Shown: positions 23,017 through 31,057, counted from the stretch's first letter. The stretch: DNA of 44,331 bases from JBBTUF01 sp038063855 (GCA_038063855.1 JBBTUF010000008.1:1-44331); one strand, 5' to 3'. Notes: generated by a model not told the origin, from the letters alone. Numbers and translations are program-made.

Positions 23017-23044
23017 ATTATAGCAAAATACTACGAGAAAGCAA
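23017..23044 (-). promoter_or_regulatory. Promoter of the 58-aa gene
   Basis: -35 TTGCTT (23044-23039), 16-bp spacer, -10 TATAAT (23022-23017). The expected start is within a few bases of ATG 23010, so the message is leaderless or nearly so. Confidence 0.6.
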
Positions 23045-23057
23045 AGCTAATTGTAGC

Positions 23058-23081
23058 CTTACAAAAAATACAGGTTTCCAT
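23058..23081 (-). repeat. 24-bp direct repeat, orphan copy of the HIT gene start
   Basis: Identical to 22700-22723, including ATG and seven further codons (ETCIFCK), but it soon runs out of HIT similarity. It is probably the remnant of a duplication that placed the 58-aa gene between two copies. Confidence 0.7.
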
Positions 23082-23088
23082 TTTTTTA

Positions 23089-25599
23089 TTATAACCCAGC
23101 AATATCTTCTTTGCTAAAGGTAAATGTGTCACCGCGCTTGAGCGCGCCCTCCAAAATCTTTTTGGCGATTATTTGCTCAACGCGGTCGGCAATGGCACGG
23201 CGCATGGGGCGCGCGCCAAACGCAGGGTCATACCCAAGCTCTACAACACGCCGCGCGAGTTCTTCAGTGGGTTCAAAATGCATTTCATTTATTTCGAGCT
23301 TGAGTTTTAATTCTTTGAGTAACAACATCGCTACTTGCACCAACTGCTCTTTACTCAACGGATGATACACCACAATCGCATCAAAACGGTTTAAAAGCTC
23401 CGGCGAAAAAATGCCGTCTGCACGAATTCGATCAACAACTTCACTTTGAATTTTTGATGGGTCACGTCCCGCCTTCAGCATATCCCACACAAGGTCAGAC
23501 CCTGCATTTGAAGTAGCAATTATCATAGCCTCGCGTGCTGATACACGTTTGCCTGCTCCATCAGAGAAAAGCCCCTCATCAAGAATTTGCAAAAATAGAT
23601 TGTGGACCTCATGTGATGCTTTTTCAAATTCATCGAAAAGCAACAACGAAAACGGCCTCTCGCGAAGGCGCGATGCAAGTATACCCGGCTCTTTCGAGTC
23701 GTACGCTCCAATGAGTTTTCGAATGCCTTCTTCACCATGATATTCCGACATATCAAATCGAATCATTGCGTCCGTCCCGCCAAAATACATCTCGGCAAGC
23801 GCTTTGGCAGTTTCGGTTTTCCCGACTCCCGTAGGGCCGAGCAACAAAAATGACCCCACCGGTCGCGTACCAGTTTTGAGACCCGATCGCGCACGGCGCA
23901 ACGCATCAGAAATTGCTTTGATTGCAAATTCTTGATCGATCATGCGCGTATGAAGTAAATCTTCCATATGCAAAAGTTTATCGCGCTCGCCTGCTTCTGC
24001 TTGCAGTGTTGGAATATGTGTTCGCTTTTGAACTATTGCATCAATATCGTCTGGCATAATAAATGTTGTATCTGCTGAAACGGCTGAAGCAACTTCATCG
24101 AGGAGATCAATTGCTTTCTCGGGCATCGCGCCCGTCGTAATAAAACGATCGGCAAGTTCATACGCCCGCAACACCGCTTTGTATGTATAAAACTTCCCGC
24201 TCCGCGGCTCGAGTATATCAAGAGAATCTTCAAGCATGCGAAGTGCGCGATCGCGATTTGGCTCTTCGATCTCAACGCGCTCAAATAATTTCATAATTCT
24301 TCCGTTTGGCTCGAGCTCTTTATGAAATGCCGCTTTATCAGAAAGCGCAATTGCCTGAATGCTCGCACCGGAAAAATATGGCTCAAGTATTTCCATAATG
24401 TCAGTACCCAGCTCAAAACTCGATGCAATGAACCCCGGCAAATTCTCGAGCACTACTATAATATTGCCGGCTGCAACCGCTTCATTTAAAAGCTTGATGA
24501 TGAGCTCCTCGTATGCACCTTTTGTTTTCGTTGCGGCAGTAAGACCAGAGCCATCAAGCACCACCACACGTTTATGTTCGAGTGCGGGCACCGTGGTTCC
24601 TTCACGAATGCGCGATGCGAGGCCCTCGAGCACGGCATGCTTGCCAACACCTTCTTCGCCTACCAGCAAAATGTTTGCCTCGTACGATCGCGACAATACA
24701 TCTTCAATCGCCTTTATCTCGTCGCGCCGCGCCTCGCGCGACAATCGCGTTGTGCTGTAGGCAAGATCGTGCGAATATCGATCGAGTGTAAATGTGTAAC
24801 CAAAACCAAAATCTTTTCCGATGCCCTGAATGCGCGAAAGATTTTCCACGCTCCACCACATCTCTCGAGCGCGCTCGGTATCAAGCATATCTTCAACCCA
24901 CAGAGCGGCACCCGATAAATCTTCCTTTTTGATTTTCATTTCAAACAAAAGCTTTGCAAATGCTTTATCATAATTCATAAGCGTCTCAAGAATATCGGCC
25001 GCATATATTGTATTTGATTTTTTTGCAACAGCAGATGCACATATTGTTTCAATGAATAATTCTGATTGCACCTGTATTACCCCTCGCTCTGCGTTCATAC
25101 AATCGACGTAGGCTGATCCGTCAATACCAAGTCGCAATAAAAGAATGTTTGTAAATTTACTCTCCGCAAAAGCCATTAAAACTTCGCGAAATTGTAACGG
25201 CCGATTACGTAAGAGTTGAGCATTCATAAAAATACGCAAAGCCTCGGAGCTCGCAAAAAATTCTGTATCTCCTCGCGCAATAAATCGTGCGGGCGCCAGG
25301 TACGATCGATAATAAAACTCAAGCAATAAGCACGGAAATACTATACTAAAAATAATGAGTACAAATCCGGCTACTTGCCACACAGGCAACTCCGCCAACA
25401 TGAGCGCTTTGTCTGCTGGGATTCGCGGTGCAATTGCGTACCGCACAAACGCAAATAACAAAAGTACAAAAATCGAAAATAAAAAGAGCGAAAACAAAAT
25501 CCGTGTTAGTTTTTTTCGCGCGCTCGAACCAAACACCGTATCGAGACGCAATACACGCATTGAAAGTGGGAGTGAATCGAGAATATTAATATCGGTCAT
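23089..25599 (-). CDS. Membrane-anchored ClpC/ClpB-like double AAA+ ATPase
   Basis: An 836-residue protein. Two membrane helices lie near the N-terminus (about 33-54 and 74-96), then a Clp-N-like helical region. AAA domain 1 has GEEGVGKH (314-321) and a Walker-B-like IVVLEN (381-386), where the usual Asp-Glu pair is replaced, so hydrolysis there is doubtful. AAA domain 2 is intact: GPTGVGKT (588-595), LLLFDEFEKA (653-662), ATSNAGSD, SPELLNRFD and a C-terminal D2-small domain (GYDPAFGARPMRRAI). CPR genomes often carry such anchored Clp ATPases; the role is presumably unfolding proteins at the membrane. It overlaps no gene but lies 4 bp from its membrane partner (25604), suggesting an operon. 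Confidence 0.88.
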   Translation of the reverse strand: MTDINILDSLPLSMRVLRLDTVFGSSARKKLTRILFSLFLFSIFVLLLFAFVRYAIAPRIPADKALMLAELPVWQVAGFVLIIFSIVFPCLLLEFYYRSYLAPARFIARGDTEFFASSEALRIFMNAQLLRNRPLQFREVLMAFAESKFTNILLLRLGIDGSAYVDCMNAERGVIQVQSELFIETICASAVAKKSNTIYAADILETLMNYDKAFAKLLFEMKIKKEDLSGAALWVEDMLDTERAREMWWSVENLSRIQGIGKDFGFGYTFTLDRYSHDLAYSTTRLSREARRDEIKAIEDVLSRSYEANILLVGEEGVGKHAVLEGLASRIREGTTVPALEHKRVVVLDGSGLTAATKTKGAYEELIIKLLNEAVAAGNIIVVLENLPGFIASSFELGTDIMEILEPYFSGASIQAIALSDKAAFHKELEPNGRIMKLFERVEIEEPNRDRALRMLEDSLDILEPRSGKFYTYKAVLRAYELADRFITTGAMPEKAIDLLDEVASAVSADTTFIMPDDIDAIVQKRTHIPTLQAEAGERDKLLHMEDLLHTRMIDQEFAIKAISDALRRARSGLKTGTRPVGSFLLLGPTGVGKTETAKALAEMYFGGTDAMIRFDMSEYHGEEGIRKLIGAYDSKEPGILASRLRERPFSLLLFDEFEKASHEVHNLFLQILDEGLFSDGAGKRVSAREAMIIATSNAGSDLVWDMLKAGRDPSKIQSEVVDRIRADGIFSPELLNRFDAIVVYHPLSKEQLVQVAMLLLKELKLKLEINEMHFEPTEELARRVVELGYDPAFGARPMRRAIADRVEQIIAKKILEGALKRGDTFTFSKEDIAGL

Positions 25600-25603
25600 G
25601 ATG

Positions 25604-25993
25604 TTATGAAACTATCAACCATAGACCAATAAAAAAACTAGCGGGTATTGTAATGGGAGCCGCAACATACAACAAAAAACTAGCGCCTCCAATACATACA
25701 GCGACTGCCTGAGCAAACACCCCAACTGCGATAACAATGAGCCGAACGATTGCGCCAACCAAGCGCATTAATGTATTGATAATAAAAACCTCAAACCAAT
25801 TTTGCGGATCAAAACCTCGAGTTCGTCTTTCTTGAATGCGATGGAATGGAGCAAAGAGACTTGCGAGTAGTGTTGGGATCGAAAAATAATGAAATAAAAA
25901 CCAGTGAATGTTCCCCCATGCGCGCGTAAATTCCACAACACCAAGACTGTAGTGCCATGAAAGATACTCGCCTAAAAGCATGCCCAATGCCAT
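25604..25993 (-). CDS. 129-aa membrane protein upstream of the ClpC-like gene
   Basis: Three to four hydrophobic segments: FTRAWGNIHWFLFHYFSIPTLLASLF, LMRLVGAIVRLIVIAVGVFAQAVAV and FLLYVAAPITIPASFFIGLWLIV. The motif FAPFHRIQERRTRGFDPQNW lies between them. Its stop is 4 bp before the Clp-like ATG, so the two are likely co-translated, and it may be a partner or adaptor at the membrane. No characterised family. Confidence 0.7.
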   Translation of the reverse strand: MALGMLLGEYLSWHYSLGVVEFTRAWGNIHWFLFHYFSIPTLLASLFAPFHRIQERRTRGFDPQNWFEVFIINTLMRLVGAIVRLIVIAVGVFAQAVAVCIGGASFLLYVAAPITIPASFFIGLWLIVS

Positions 25994-26044
25994 GCTTTTA
26001 GTATATCATGCGCTTGTGCGACATTCACGCGCTAAGGCGTCGTA

Positions 26045-26743
26045 TTACGCGCCAAAGCGACGCTCGCGTTTTTTGAAATCGGCTATCGCCTCCTCAAAAT
26101 CCGCAACCGTAAAATCCGGCCACATTTTTTCTTCAAAGCGTAACTGTGCATCAGCTGTATCCCACATCATAAAGCCAGCCGACAAGTGTGGATCTCCTCC
26201 CGTACGAATGACAAGGTCAACAGGCGGCAAATCACGCGTCCATAAAAAATCTTTTGGTGTAGTAAAATTCCCCTTTGAAACACCTGCTTTTTTAAACGCG
26301 CTTATCATTTCTGTTTTGCCGTCATAACACAAAAGAAGATTAACTACGTGTTTTTTGCGGTTTTTTGTTTCCTCTATTATTTTTTCACCAAGGGTAACAA
26401 GTTTTTTTGGAAACCTCTCTCTCCACTCTCCCAAGATAGACACTCGAACATCATATTTTTCTAAATTAGGACTTTTGGCAGCTTTCATTAAAACCTTTGA
26501 AAATGTGTCCAAAAGAAATTTTACTTCGCGCGGTGGCCTTTTATCGATATTATCAACACTCATCCCCCAAAACGAAAGGCAATACACATTTTGTTCAAAT
26601 GCAGATTTAAGAATTTTTTCAAATGTTTTTGCGCCTTCAGCATGCCCCATCCACGGCATCTTGCCACGCGCCTTTGCCCACCTGCGATTTCCGTCAGGGA
26701 TAATAGCTACATGGCCTACCAAATGTTTTTGCATATCTTCCAT
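26045..26743 (-). CDS. uppS: Isoprenyl (undecaprenyl) diphosphate synthase
   Basis: A cis-prenyltransferase making the C55 lipid carrier for peptidoglycan and surface polysaccharides. IPDGNRRWAK (15-24; Asp17 binds Mg-diphosphate), LSFWGMSVDNIDKRP, LLLCYDGKTEM and DLVIRTGGDPHLSAGF are the family landmarks in order. An ATG at 26734 gives the shorter, equally good start MQKHLVGHVAII. The IS21-type genes begin 36 bp upstream, so its native promoter region may have been displaced. Confidence 0.93.
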   Translation of the reverse strand: MEDMQKHLVGHVAIIPDGNRRWAKARGKMPWMGHAEGAKTFEKILKSAFEQNVYCLSFWGMSVDNIDKRPPREVKFLLDTFSKVLMKAAKSPNLEKYDVRVSILGEWRERFPKKLVTLGEKIIEETKNRKKHVVNLLLCYDGKTEMISAFKKAGVSKGNFTTPKDFLWTRDLPPVDLVIRTGGDPHLSAGFMMWDTADAQLRFEEKMWPDFTVADFEEAIADFKKRERRFGA

Positions 26744-26779
26744 AGTATAGCGGATATAACGCAGCTGGGGGAAAAAAAT

Positions 26780-27580
26780 TTATGAAAGACTCTCCAGCTC
26801 TTTTGGGTTATTTTTCTTTCGATATGAATCGCCTGTAATATTAATGATTACAGCATGTTCCATAATTTTATCTAGCGCATCTTCTGTTCTTCGAGGGCTT
26901 CCAAATAAATCCCACTTATCAAATAACTCTACTGAAGTAAAAATAGTTGTAGCTTTTTCTTCATATCGCTTCGTAATAAGTTTATAAAGAAAAGCCGATC
27001 CGTTTTCATCGATACGACTATGAAGTCCGATGTCACCTAAAATAAGTAATTTTTGCTTTATAAGATTCCGCAAAAAACGCTGAGAGGTATCTATATTACT
27101 GATTTTCTGGAAATCTCCAACCAACTCATCTATTCTAAAGAATTTTGTCCGAAATCCATTTTCGATTGCTTTTATCCCAAGCGAGGTTGCTAAATGTTTC
27201 TTACCAACTCCAGACGGACCGAGAATAATAATATTTTGCCCTTTTTCGATAAAGCGGGAAGTGGCAAGCTCTTGGATTTGCACTTCATTAATACTTGGCT
27301 GAAAAAGAAGATCAAAGTCTTCTAGGGTTTTTAGCGCCTTAAATTTTGCTTGTTTTATCCAGAGTTCTCGTCTCCCTTCTTCTTTTAGAGCAATCACCGC
27401 CTTTAGAAATGCTTCGATGTAATCGCAAGGAGGTATCTTTTTTTGTATAGCCGTATCAGCAATATTTTTCAATGAATCATACCCAACTTCAATATCAAGC
27501 AATTTCAGTAAGTGACGAAGACGTTCTTCCTGATTGACTCCGTCGATATAAAAATAACGATTTGGTGTTTTTCTACTCAT
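26780..27580 (-). CDS. istB: IstB-like ATP-binding helper of IS21 transposition
   Basis: A 266-residue AAA+ ATPase of the IstB/DnaC type. Walker A GPSGVGKKHLA (about 119-129) and Walker B-like LLILGDIGL (about 174-182), with ATTIFTSVELFDKWDL downstream. IstB binds target DNA and activates the IstA transposase. The N-terminal helical domain (about 10-95) matches the usual IstB length. It follows istA by 8 bp. Confidence 0.9.
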   Translation of the reverse strand: MSRKTPNRYFYIDGVNQEERLRHLLKLLDIEVGYDSLKNIADTAIQKKIPPCDYIEAFLKAVIALKEEGRRELWIKQAKFKALKTLEDFDLLFQPSINEVQIQELATSRFIEKGQNIIILGPSGVGKKHLATSLGIKAIENGFRTKFFRIDELVGDFQKISNIDTSQRFLRNLIKQKLLILGDIGLHSRIDENGSAFLYKLITKRYEEKATTIFTSVELFDKWDLFGSPRRTEDALDKIMEHAVIINITGDSYRKKNNPKELESLS

Positions 27581-27588
27581 ATCTAATT

Positions 27589-28848
27589 CTATATTAACTT
27601 ATTATAATATGAAATGTCGTGAGCCTTTACGACAAGTGGCAATTCGACTTTATTTGGCGAGTCTATTGTAATATTTTTTTGAATTTCTTTTTTATTGGCT
27701 ATGTGATTTTCATCAATAATCCATGCTCCCCGTACTTTAGACATTGTATGCGAAGCAATACAATGTCCTTGATGGTATATATATACTTTTGAAATTCCTT
27801 TATCAGAAATATCTCTTACATGAAGTTTTTTTCTAGCAAAGTCGCGTGGTACTGAATAAAAATTTAATTTGTATTGTACAAGAGCATCTTTCGTACTATT
27901 TCGTACAAATAACGGGGCAAAATTATAAGTGGGAATTGTAGAGGGAAATTTTAAATTTTCTTTTTCTTGAAGCCATAATGTTAGTGGCTGTTCTCCCGTA
28001 CTTTTATGAACGCGACGCTGAGCTACCCGTTCTATCCAAGCGGTAGTTCTCTGATTTAGATCATCAAGATTGCTGTATGTTTTGCCAAAAATCATGCCTT
28101 GCATGAGATTATAGCGAATATATTTTACTACCGATTCCACTTTGCCTTTTGCACGCGGCCAATATGGCGGACATGCTGATGGGATAAAACCATAATGACT
28201 AGCAAAATCCATAAACGCTGGATTGTAACGAATCTTAATCGTATTATCAGACAGCTTCTCTCTGCCAAGCACAACCGTTTTCATATTATCATATACAACT
28301 TCTTTCGGTATACCAAGCTTTTCAAAAGCATGGAAATGACATTGCTGTAATGTTTGTTGATCTTGTCGTACCACAAACTCAACGTATATTGCCCTACTAT
28401 ACGATAATACGTACACAAAAGCGTATAGCCGTTCTGGTCGACCACTGATATAAATTTTTCCGAAATAACCCCAATCAACTTGTGCTTGGTAACCTGGTGG
28501 AGTTTCGACATGTTTACTAATCTTATATGTGTCTTTTTTACTTCTTTGATTTAAGTAATTACGAACATTACCGTAATTGCCAACATATCCTCGCGCAAGT
28601 AGTTCCTGATAGAGTTTATTGGCATTTTGTATACCAAACTTAATTTGTGTATCAAGGTATTCATAAAATGGCTCAAGTTGATTATTCCTTGTTTGGTGTA
28701 TTTTATTTTCTTTTTTAGGTTGTCTCTGTTGACGAAGATAATTATAAACAGTTCCTACACTCCTTCCTGTTTGCTGAGCAATTTCAGCGACAGTAAACCC
28801 ATTTGTCTGTAAACTAAAAATCAGTAAAATTTCTTCGTGTTTGAGCAT
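27589..28848 (-). CDS. istA: IS21-family transposase IstA
   Basis: A 419-residue DDE transposase. The N-terminal helix-turn-helix (GFTVAEIAQQTGRSVGTVYNYL, about 17-38) is followed by the rve core: QVDWG (Asp125), VYDNMKTVV (Asp187) and AKGKVES (Glu238), about 50 residues after the second Asp as usual. A basic C-terminal domain (YSVPRDFARKKLHVRD) completes it. All catalytic residues are present, so it may be active. Reads away from the GC-rich island. Confidence 0.92.
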   Translation of the reverse strand: MLKHEEILLIFSLQTNGFTVAEIAQQTGRSVGTVYNYLRQQRQPKKENKIHQTRNNQLEPFYEYLDTQIKFGIQNANKLYQELLARGYVGNYGNVRNYLNQRSKKDTYKISKHVETPPGYQAQVDWGYFGKIYISGRPERLYAFVYVLSYSRAIYVEFVVRQDQQTLQQCHFHAFEKLGIPKEVVYDNMKTVVLGREKLSDNTIKIRYNPAFMDFASHYGFIPSACPPYWPRAKGKVESVVKYIRYNLMQGMIFGKTYSNLDDLNQRTTAWIERVAQRRVHKSTGEQPLTLWLQEKENLKFPSTIPTYNFAPLFVRNSTKDALVQYKLNFYSVPRDFARKKLHVRDISDKGISKVYIYHQGHCIASHTMSKVRGAWIIDENHIANKKEIQKNITIDSPNKVELPLVVKAHDISYYNKLI

Positions 28849-28864
28849 ATTGTTATAATATAAG

Positions 28865-29009
28865 TGTAGGTTTTATACAAAAAAAGAAAAGATTTGTAAA
28901 AGATTGAAAGCCCTTCTATAAAAGAAAACCCATGCGCTGTATGGGTTTTTGTTCTTTTGATAGTTTTCAATTTTTTACATTTTTCTTCATTTTGGAATCA
29001 AAACTTACA
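28865..29009. repeat. 145-bp MITE-like repeat, copy 1
   Basis: Bounded by TGTAGGTTTT and AAAACTTACA (inverted, one mismatch). Differs from copy 2 (30008-30152) at one base. Inside are an imperfect inner inverted pair (TGTAAAAGATTGAAAGC against a TGTAAAAAATTGAAAAC on the other strand) and a CCCAT/ATGGG hairpin. No coding capacity. The rest of 28849-29184 is the istA promoter side and low-complexity DNA. Confidence 0.85.
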
Positions 29010-29184
29010 TTCTGTAAGATGTGTTTGAAATATGTCTTTTTTGGTTGCCATATTCATATAGCAACCACGGTAACCTATTTATGGCCTATCCACTCCTCGT
29101 TCGGTAACAGTTTTTATGGCCTATAAGGCGACCTTGACGCCTTCAGCTATCGTCCTTTATACTAGGTGTATTACACCTTAATAC

Positions 29185-29487
29185 ATGAGGAACATGCCAG
29201 TGGCTTATCGAAAACCCGTCTCCGTTTCACTCCCACCCCCCCTTGTCGAGGAGGTCACTCGGCTTGCCAAGCAGCAGCACCAAACGACATCTGAGCTCGT
29301 GCGCGAGGCACTCCGGCGATACCTCTCTGATACCAAGGCGCGTCAGGCCGCGTGGAAAGCGACGCGTGCCTACGGTCGCAAGAAGGCGAAGGAACTCGGG
29401 ATCCGGACCGAAGCCGACGTCCAGCGTGTGATCGACGAGTACCGTCGCGGTGATCTCACTCCGTATGCCCCCGCGCGTCGTCGCTGA
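29185..29487 (+). CDS. Ribbon-helix-helix antitoxin
   Basis: A 100-residue protein. The N-terminal RHH fold KPVSVSLPPPLVEEVTRLAK and TTSELVREALRRYLS (about 10-48) binds operator DNA as a dimer. The basic C-terminal tail (KATRAYGRKKAKELG...) would wrap the toxin. An ATG at 29194 is an alternative start. It overlaps the PIN toxin gene by 23 bp, the classic type II toxin-antitoxin arrangement. Base composition is clearly richer in G+C than the surrounding genome, suggesting recent transfer. Confidence 0.85.
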   Translation: MRNMPVAYRKPVSVSLPPPLVEEVTRLAKQQHQTTSELVREALRRYLSDTKARQAAWKATRAYGRKKAKELGIRTEADVQRVIDEYRRGDLTPYAPARRR

Positions 29488-29872
29488 TTCCAACGTTCTG
29501 ATTTCTGCGCTCCACTGGGGCGGCAAGCCTGCGGCAGTCCTTGACCTCGCCCATCACGGGAAGATTGCACTCTATCTCTCCCCGTTCATCCTTGAAGAAG
29601 TGCATGACATTCTCGCCGTGAAGCTTCTTTGGGACACGCGACGCATCCGCACCGCGCTCGCGAGCCTGCCAGCAACCTGCATTGATCCCGGACCTGAGCA
29701 TCTTACTGTCGTTCGTGATGAGGCCGACAACCGTATCCTCGAATGCGCGCTCGCCGCTCGTGCGGAGTACCTCGTAAGTGGTGACCGCGACTTGCGTACC
29801 CTCGATGCGTACCGACGCATCATGATTCTTTCCCCCGCGGCGTTTCTCAGAGTGATGGTCGAACGAACATAA
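29465..29872 (+). CDS. PIN-domain ribonuclease toxin
   Basis: 135 residues from ATG 29465. The PIN signature is present: VVADSNVLISAL (Asp8), then FILEEVHDIL (acidic), DEADNRILECALAARAEYLVSGDRDL (DxD pair), in the order typical of VapC/PilT-N toxins. Mg-dependent cleavage of RNA is the family activity. It is partnered with the overlapping RHH antitoxin. Upstream codons (GTG 29450) lie within the antitoxin gene and are less likely to be used. Confidence 0.88.
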   Translation: MPPRVVADSNVLISALHWGGKPAAVLDLAHHGKIALYLSPFILEEVHDILAVKLLWDTRRIRTALASLPATCIDPGPEHLTVVRDEADNRILECALAARAEYLVSGDRDLRTLDAYRRIMILSPAAFLRVMVERT

Positions 29873-30007
29873 GCTGCGCTGACGACCGTCTCCCGCTAGA
29901 GCTGTCGCGCTTGTATTTCCAGCCGCGCGACTTCCTTGACAGATTTCCGCTTTTTCCTATTCTGAAATCAGAAGTTCCCCCCTCGGTCGTTCTTACCCAC
30001 CCAATTC

Positions 30008-30152
30008 TGTAAGTTTTATACAAAAAAAGAAAAGATTTGTAAAAGATTGAAAGCCCTTCTATAAAAGAAAACCCATGCGCTGTATGGGTTTTTGTTCTTT
30101 TGATAGTTTTCAATTTTTTACATTTTTCTTCATTTTGGAATCAAAACTTACA
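30008..30152. repeat. 145-bp MITE-like repeat, copy 2
   Basis: Ends are perfect inverts, TGTAAGTTTT and AAAACTTACA. It lies in direct orientation to copy 1 with 998 bp (the toxin-antitoxin pair) between them. Its right end supplies the stop codon of the truncated DUF3800 gene, so it inserted into or next to that gene. Confidence 0.9.
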
Positions 30153-30282
30153 CCTTCAGCTTGTATAGCTCTCGGGTGATGTATGATGAGTCCCGCTCAC
30201 GCATGACGACTCCGGCGAGTGCCGAGTATGCATTCGTGTCGGTAGGCTTGGGATTGCCACTACAGTCCACATAGACCAGCAT
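30148..30282 (-). pseudogene. DUF3800-like gene, truncated by the MITE
   Basis: From ATG 30282, with AGGAGG 6 bp upstream: MLVYVDCSGNPKPTDTNAYS, then ALAGVVMRERDSSYITRELY. YVD-SGNP... ALAGVV is the recognisable start of DUF3800 proteins (RNase H-like fold, often on mobile or defence-type loci), which are normally over 200 residues. The frame enters MITE copy 2 after KLKV and stops at once. No continuation could be recognised beyond the repeat in a usable frame, though 29873-30007 may hold decayed remains. Confidence 0.65.
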
Positions 30283-30324
30283 TGGAACCTCCTCCGGACT
30301 TCGCCGGCGTTAAAAGGTGGGACC

Positions 30325-30371
30325 AAAAAAAAAGGCCAGCTTGCAGCTCCGATAAGGAACCACGACTGGCC
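30325..30371 (-). terminator. Terminator in the leader of the DUF3800 remnant
   Basis: On the minus strand GGCCAG...CTGGCC (with an inner GCAGCT/AGC pairing) is followed by nine T. It lies between the promoter and the gene, as in attenuators. Confidence 0.75.
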
Positions 30372-30400
30372 AATTAAAAGCGACACGGGCCCGTCTCCGA

Positions 30401-30418
30401 CTAGGAGACAGTGATCAT
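30401..30418 (-). CDS. Possible five-residue leader peptide MITVS
   Basis: ATG ATC ACT GTC TCC TAG with AGGAGG 5 bp upstream. The AGGAGG lies in the 3' arm of hairpin GACCTCC/GGAGGTC (30422-30439). It is placed between promoter and terminator of the DUF3800 leader. Translation is inferred from position and ribosome site only. Confidence 0.4.
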   Translation of the reverse strand: MITVS

Positions 30419-30457
30419 GCCGACCTCCTATCGGAGGTCAGTCCCGAGTCGAGCGGA

Positions 30458-30486
30458 ACATTAGCTCCGCTTGGCACCCTAGTCAA
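30458..30486 (-). promoter_or_regulatory. Promoter of the DUF3800 leader
   Basis: -35 TTGACT (30486-30481), 17-bp spacer, -10 TAATGT (30463-30458). Start site expected near 30450, giving a leader of about 170 nt. Upstream, 30487-30640 shows no gene. Confidence 0.6.
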
Positions 30487-30643
30487 GGAGAAAATTTAGA
30501 CAGAGAGTGCATTGAAACGAACACTGTTTGTAATCTACACTGGGCGAGCTTACTTTGTCAACTCGCCTGATGACAGCATCCCTTCGTCGCCGATCACAAC
30601 GTTGCCGCTCGAAGAGAGATATCTACGGGACACACAGCTGTGA

Positions 30644-30667
30644 GCCTGCCCTTTGGGCGGGCTTCTT
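30644..30667 (+). terminator. GC-rich terminator-like hairpin
   Basis: GCCTGCCC-TTT-GGGCGGGC followed by TTCTT. No obvious gene precedes it on the plus strand; it may be the trailing edge of a lost gene in the island. Confidence 0.5.
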
Positions 30668-30723
30668 GATTCTAATTTTCCCCTCCCCCGATGCATGCAG
30701 TCGTCGGCTGGTCTCCACGCTCA

Positions 30724-30757
30724 CCTAGCCAATCCCTTGTTCCAAGGAATGGCTAGG
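30724..30757. repeat. Inverted repeat at the right edge of the GC-rich island
   Basis: CCTAGCCA and TGGCTAGG, extended inward by imperfect pairs, form a long hairpin. After it the DNA returns to A+T-rich composition. From here to 30888 there is no gene. Confidence 0.5.
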
Positions 30758-30888
30758 GTAGAATGAAATATGTCCCATATTTCCTCTACTTGTGGTGTCT
30801 TTTTTAAGTATTTTTAAAACTTTTTTAAAATCTTGATCAAATTTAGGTTTATCCCAATATTGTCGGCATATTCATACCGGAATCGCCC

Positions 30889-30914
30889 GCCGCAATGATG
30901 CCCATCATTGCGGC
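30889..30914. repeat. 12-bp inverted repeat at the 3' end of tRNA-Glu
   Basis: GCCGCAATGATG and CATCATTGCGGC are exact inverts with 2 bases between them. The second arm overlaps the last tRNA bases. There is no T-run, so it may be a processing signal or insertion scar rather than a terminator. Confidence 0.55.
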
Positions 30915-30982
30915 CCCAACGGGAATCGAACCCGTATTTACACATTGAAAGCGTGCTGTCCTAGCCATTAGACGATGGGGCC
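30911..30982 (-). tRNA. tRNA-Glu (UUC)
   Basis: Acceptor GGCCCCA/TGGGGCC, D arm GTC...GAC, anticodon loop CTTTCAA (anticodon TTC), T arm ACGGG-TTCGATT-CCCGT, discriminator G. CCA is not encoded. Confidence 0.95.
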
Positions 30983-30990
30983 CTCCTACG

Positions 30991-31057
30991 CTCCGATTTT
31001 CATCGGAGCTTCGAAGGGCAAGCCGGTTTGCTACCAGTACTTGTCCTTCCGAAGCTC
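30991..31057. repeat. Nested palindromic repeats upstream of tRNA-Glu
   Basis: CTCCGAT/ATCGGAG (30991-31008) is followed by GAGCTTCGAAGGGCAAG (from 31006) and its near-inverse CTTGTCCTTCCGAAGCTC (31040-31057). The sequence resembles the TCCTTCGACGAGCTCAGGA repeat inside the RluD gene. Dispersed repeat family; function unknown. Confidence 0.55.

Larger units (their letters stand above)
26780..28848 (-). mobile_element. IS21-family insertion sequence (istA-istB)
   Basis: Two minus-strand genes, istA then istB, 8 bp apart, both apparently intact. The outer ends could not be fixed. On the istA side a 145-bp repeat (28865-29009) with TGTAAG-type ends adjoins. On the istB side no matching end is visible before uppS. 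Confidence 0.8.

Noticed and set aside
30156..30386. A 76-codon minus-strand frame in the GC-rich island
   Set aside because: The adjacent frame gives the DUF3800 start with a proper AGGAGG site; this frame crosses the leader terminator.
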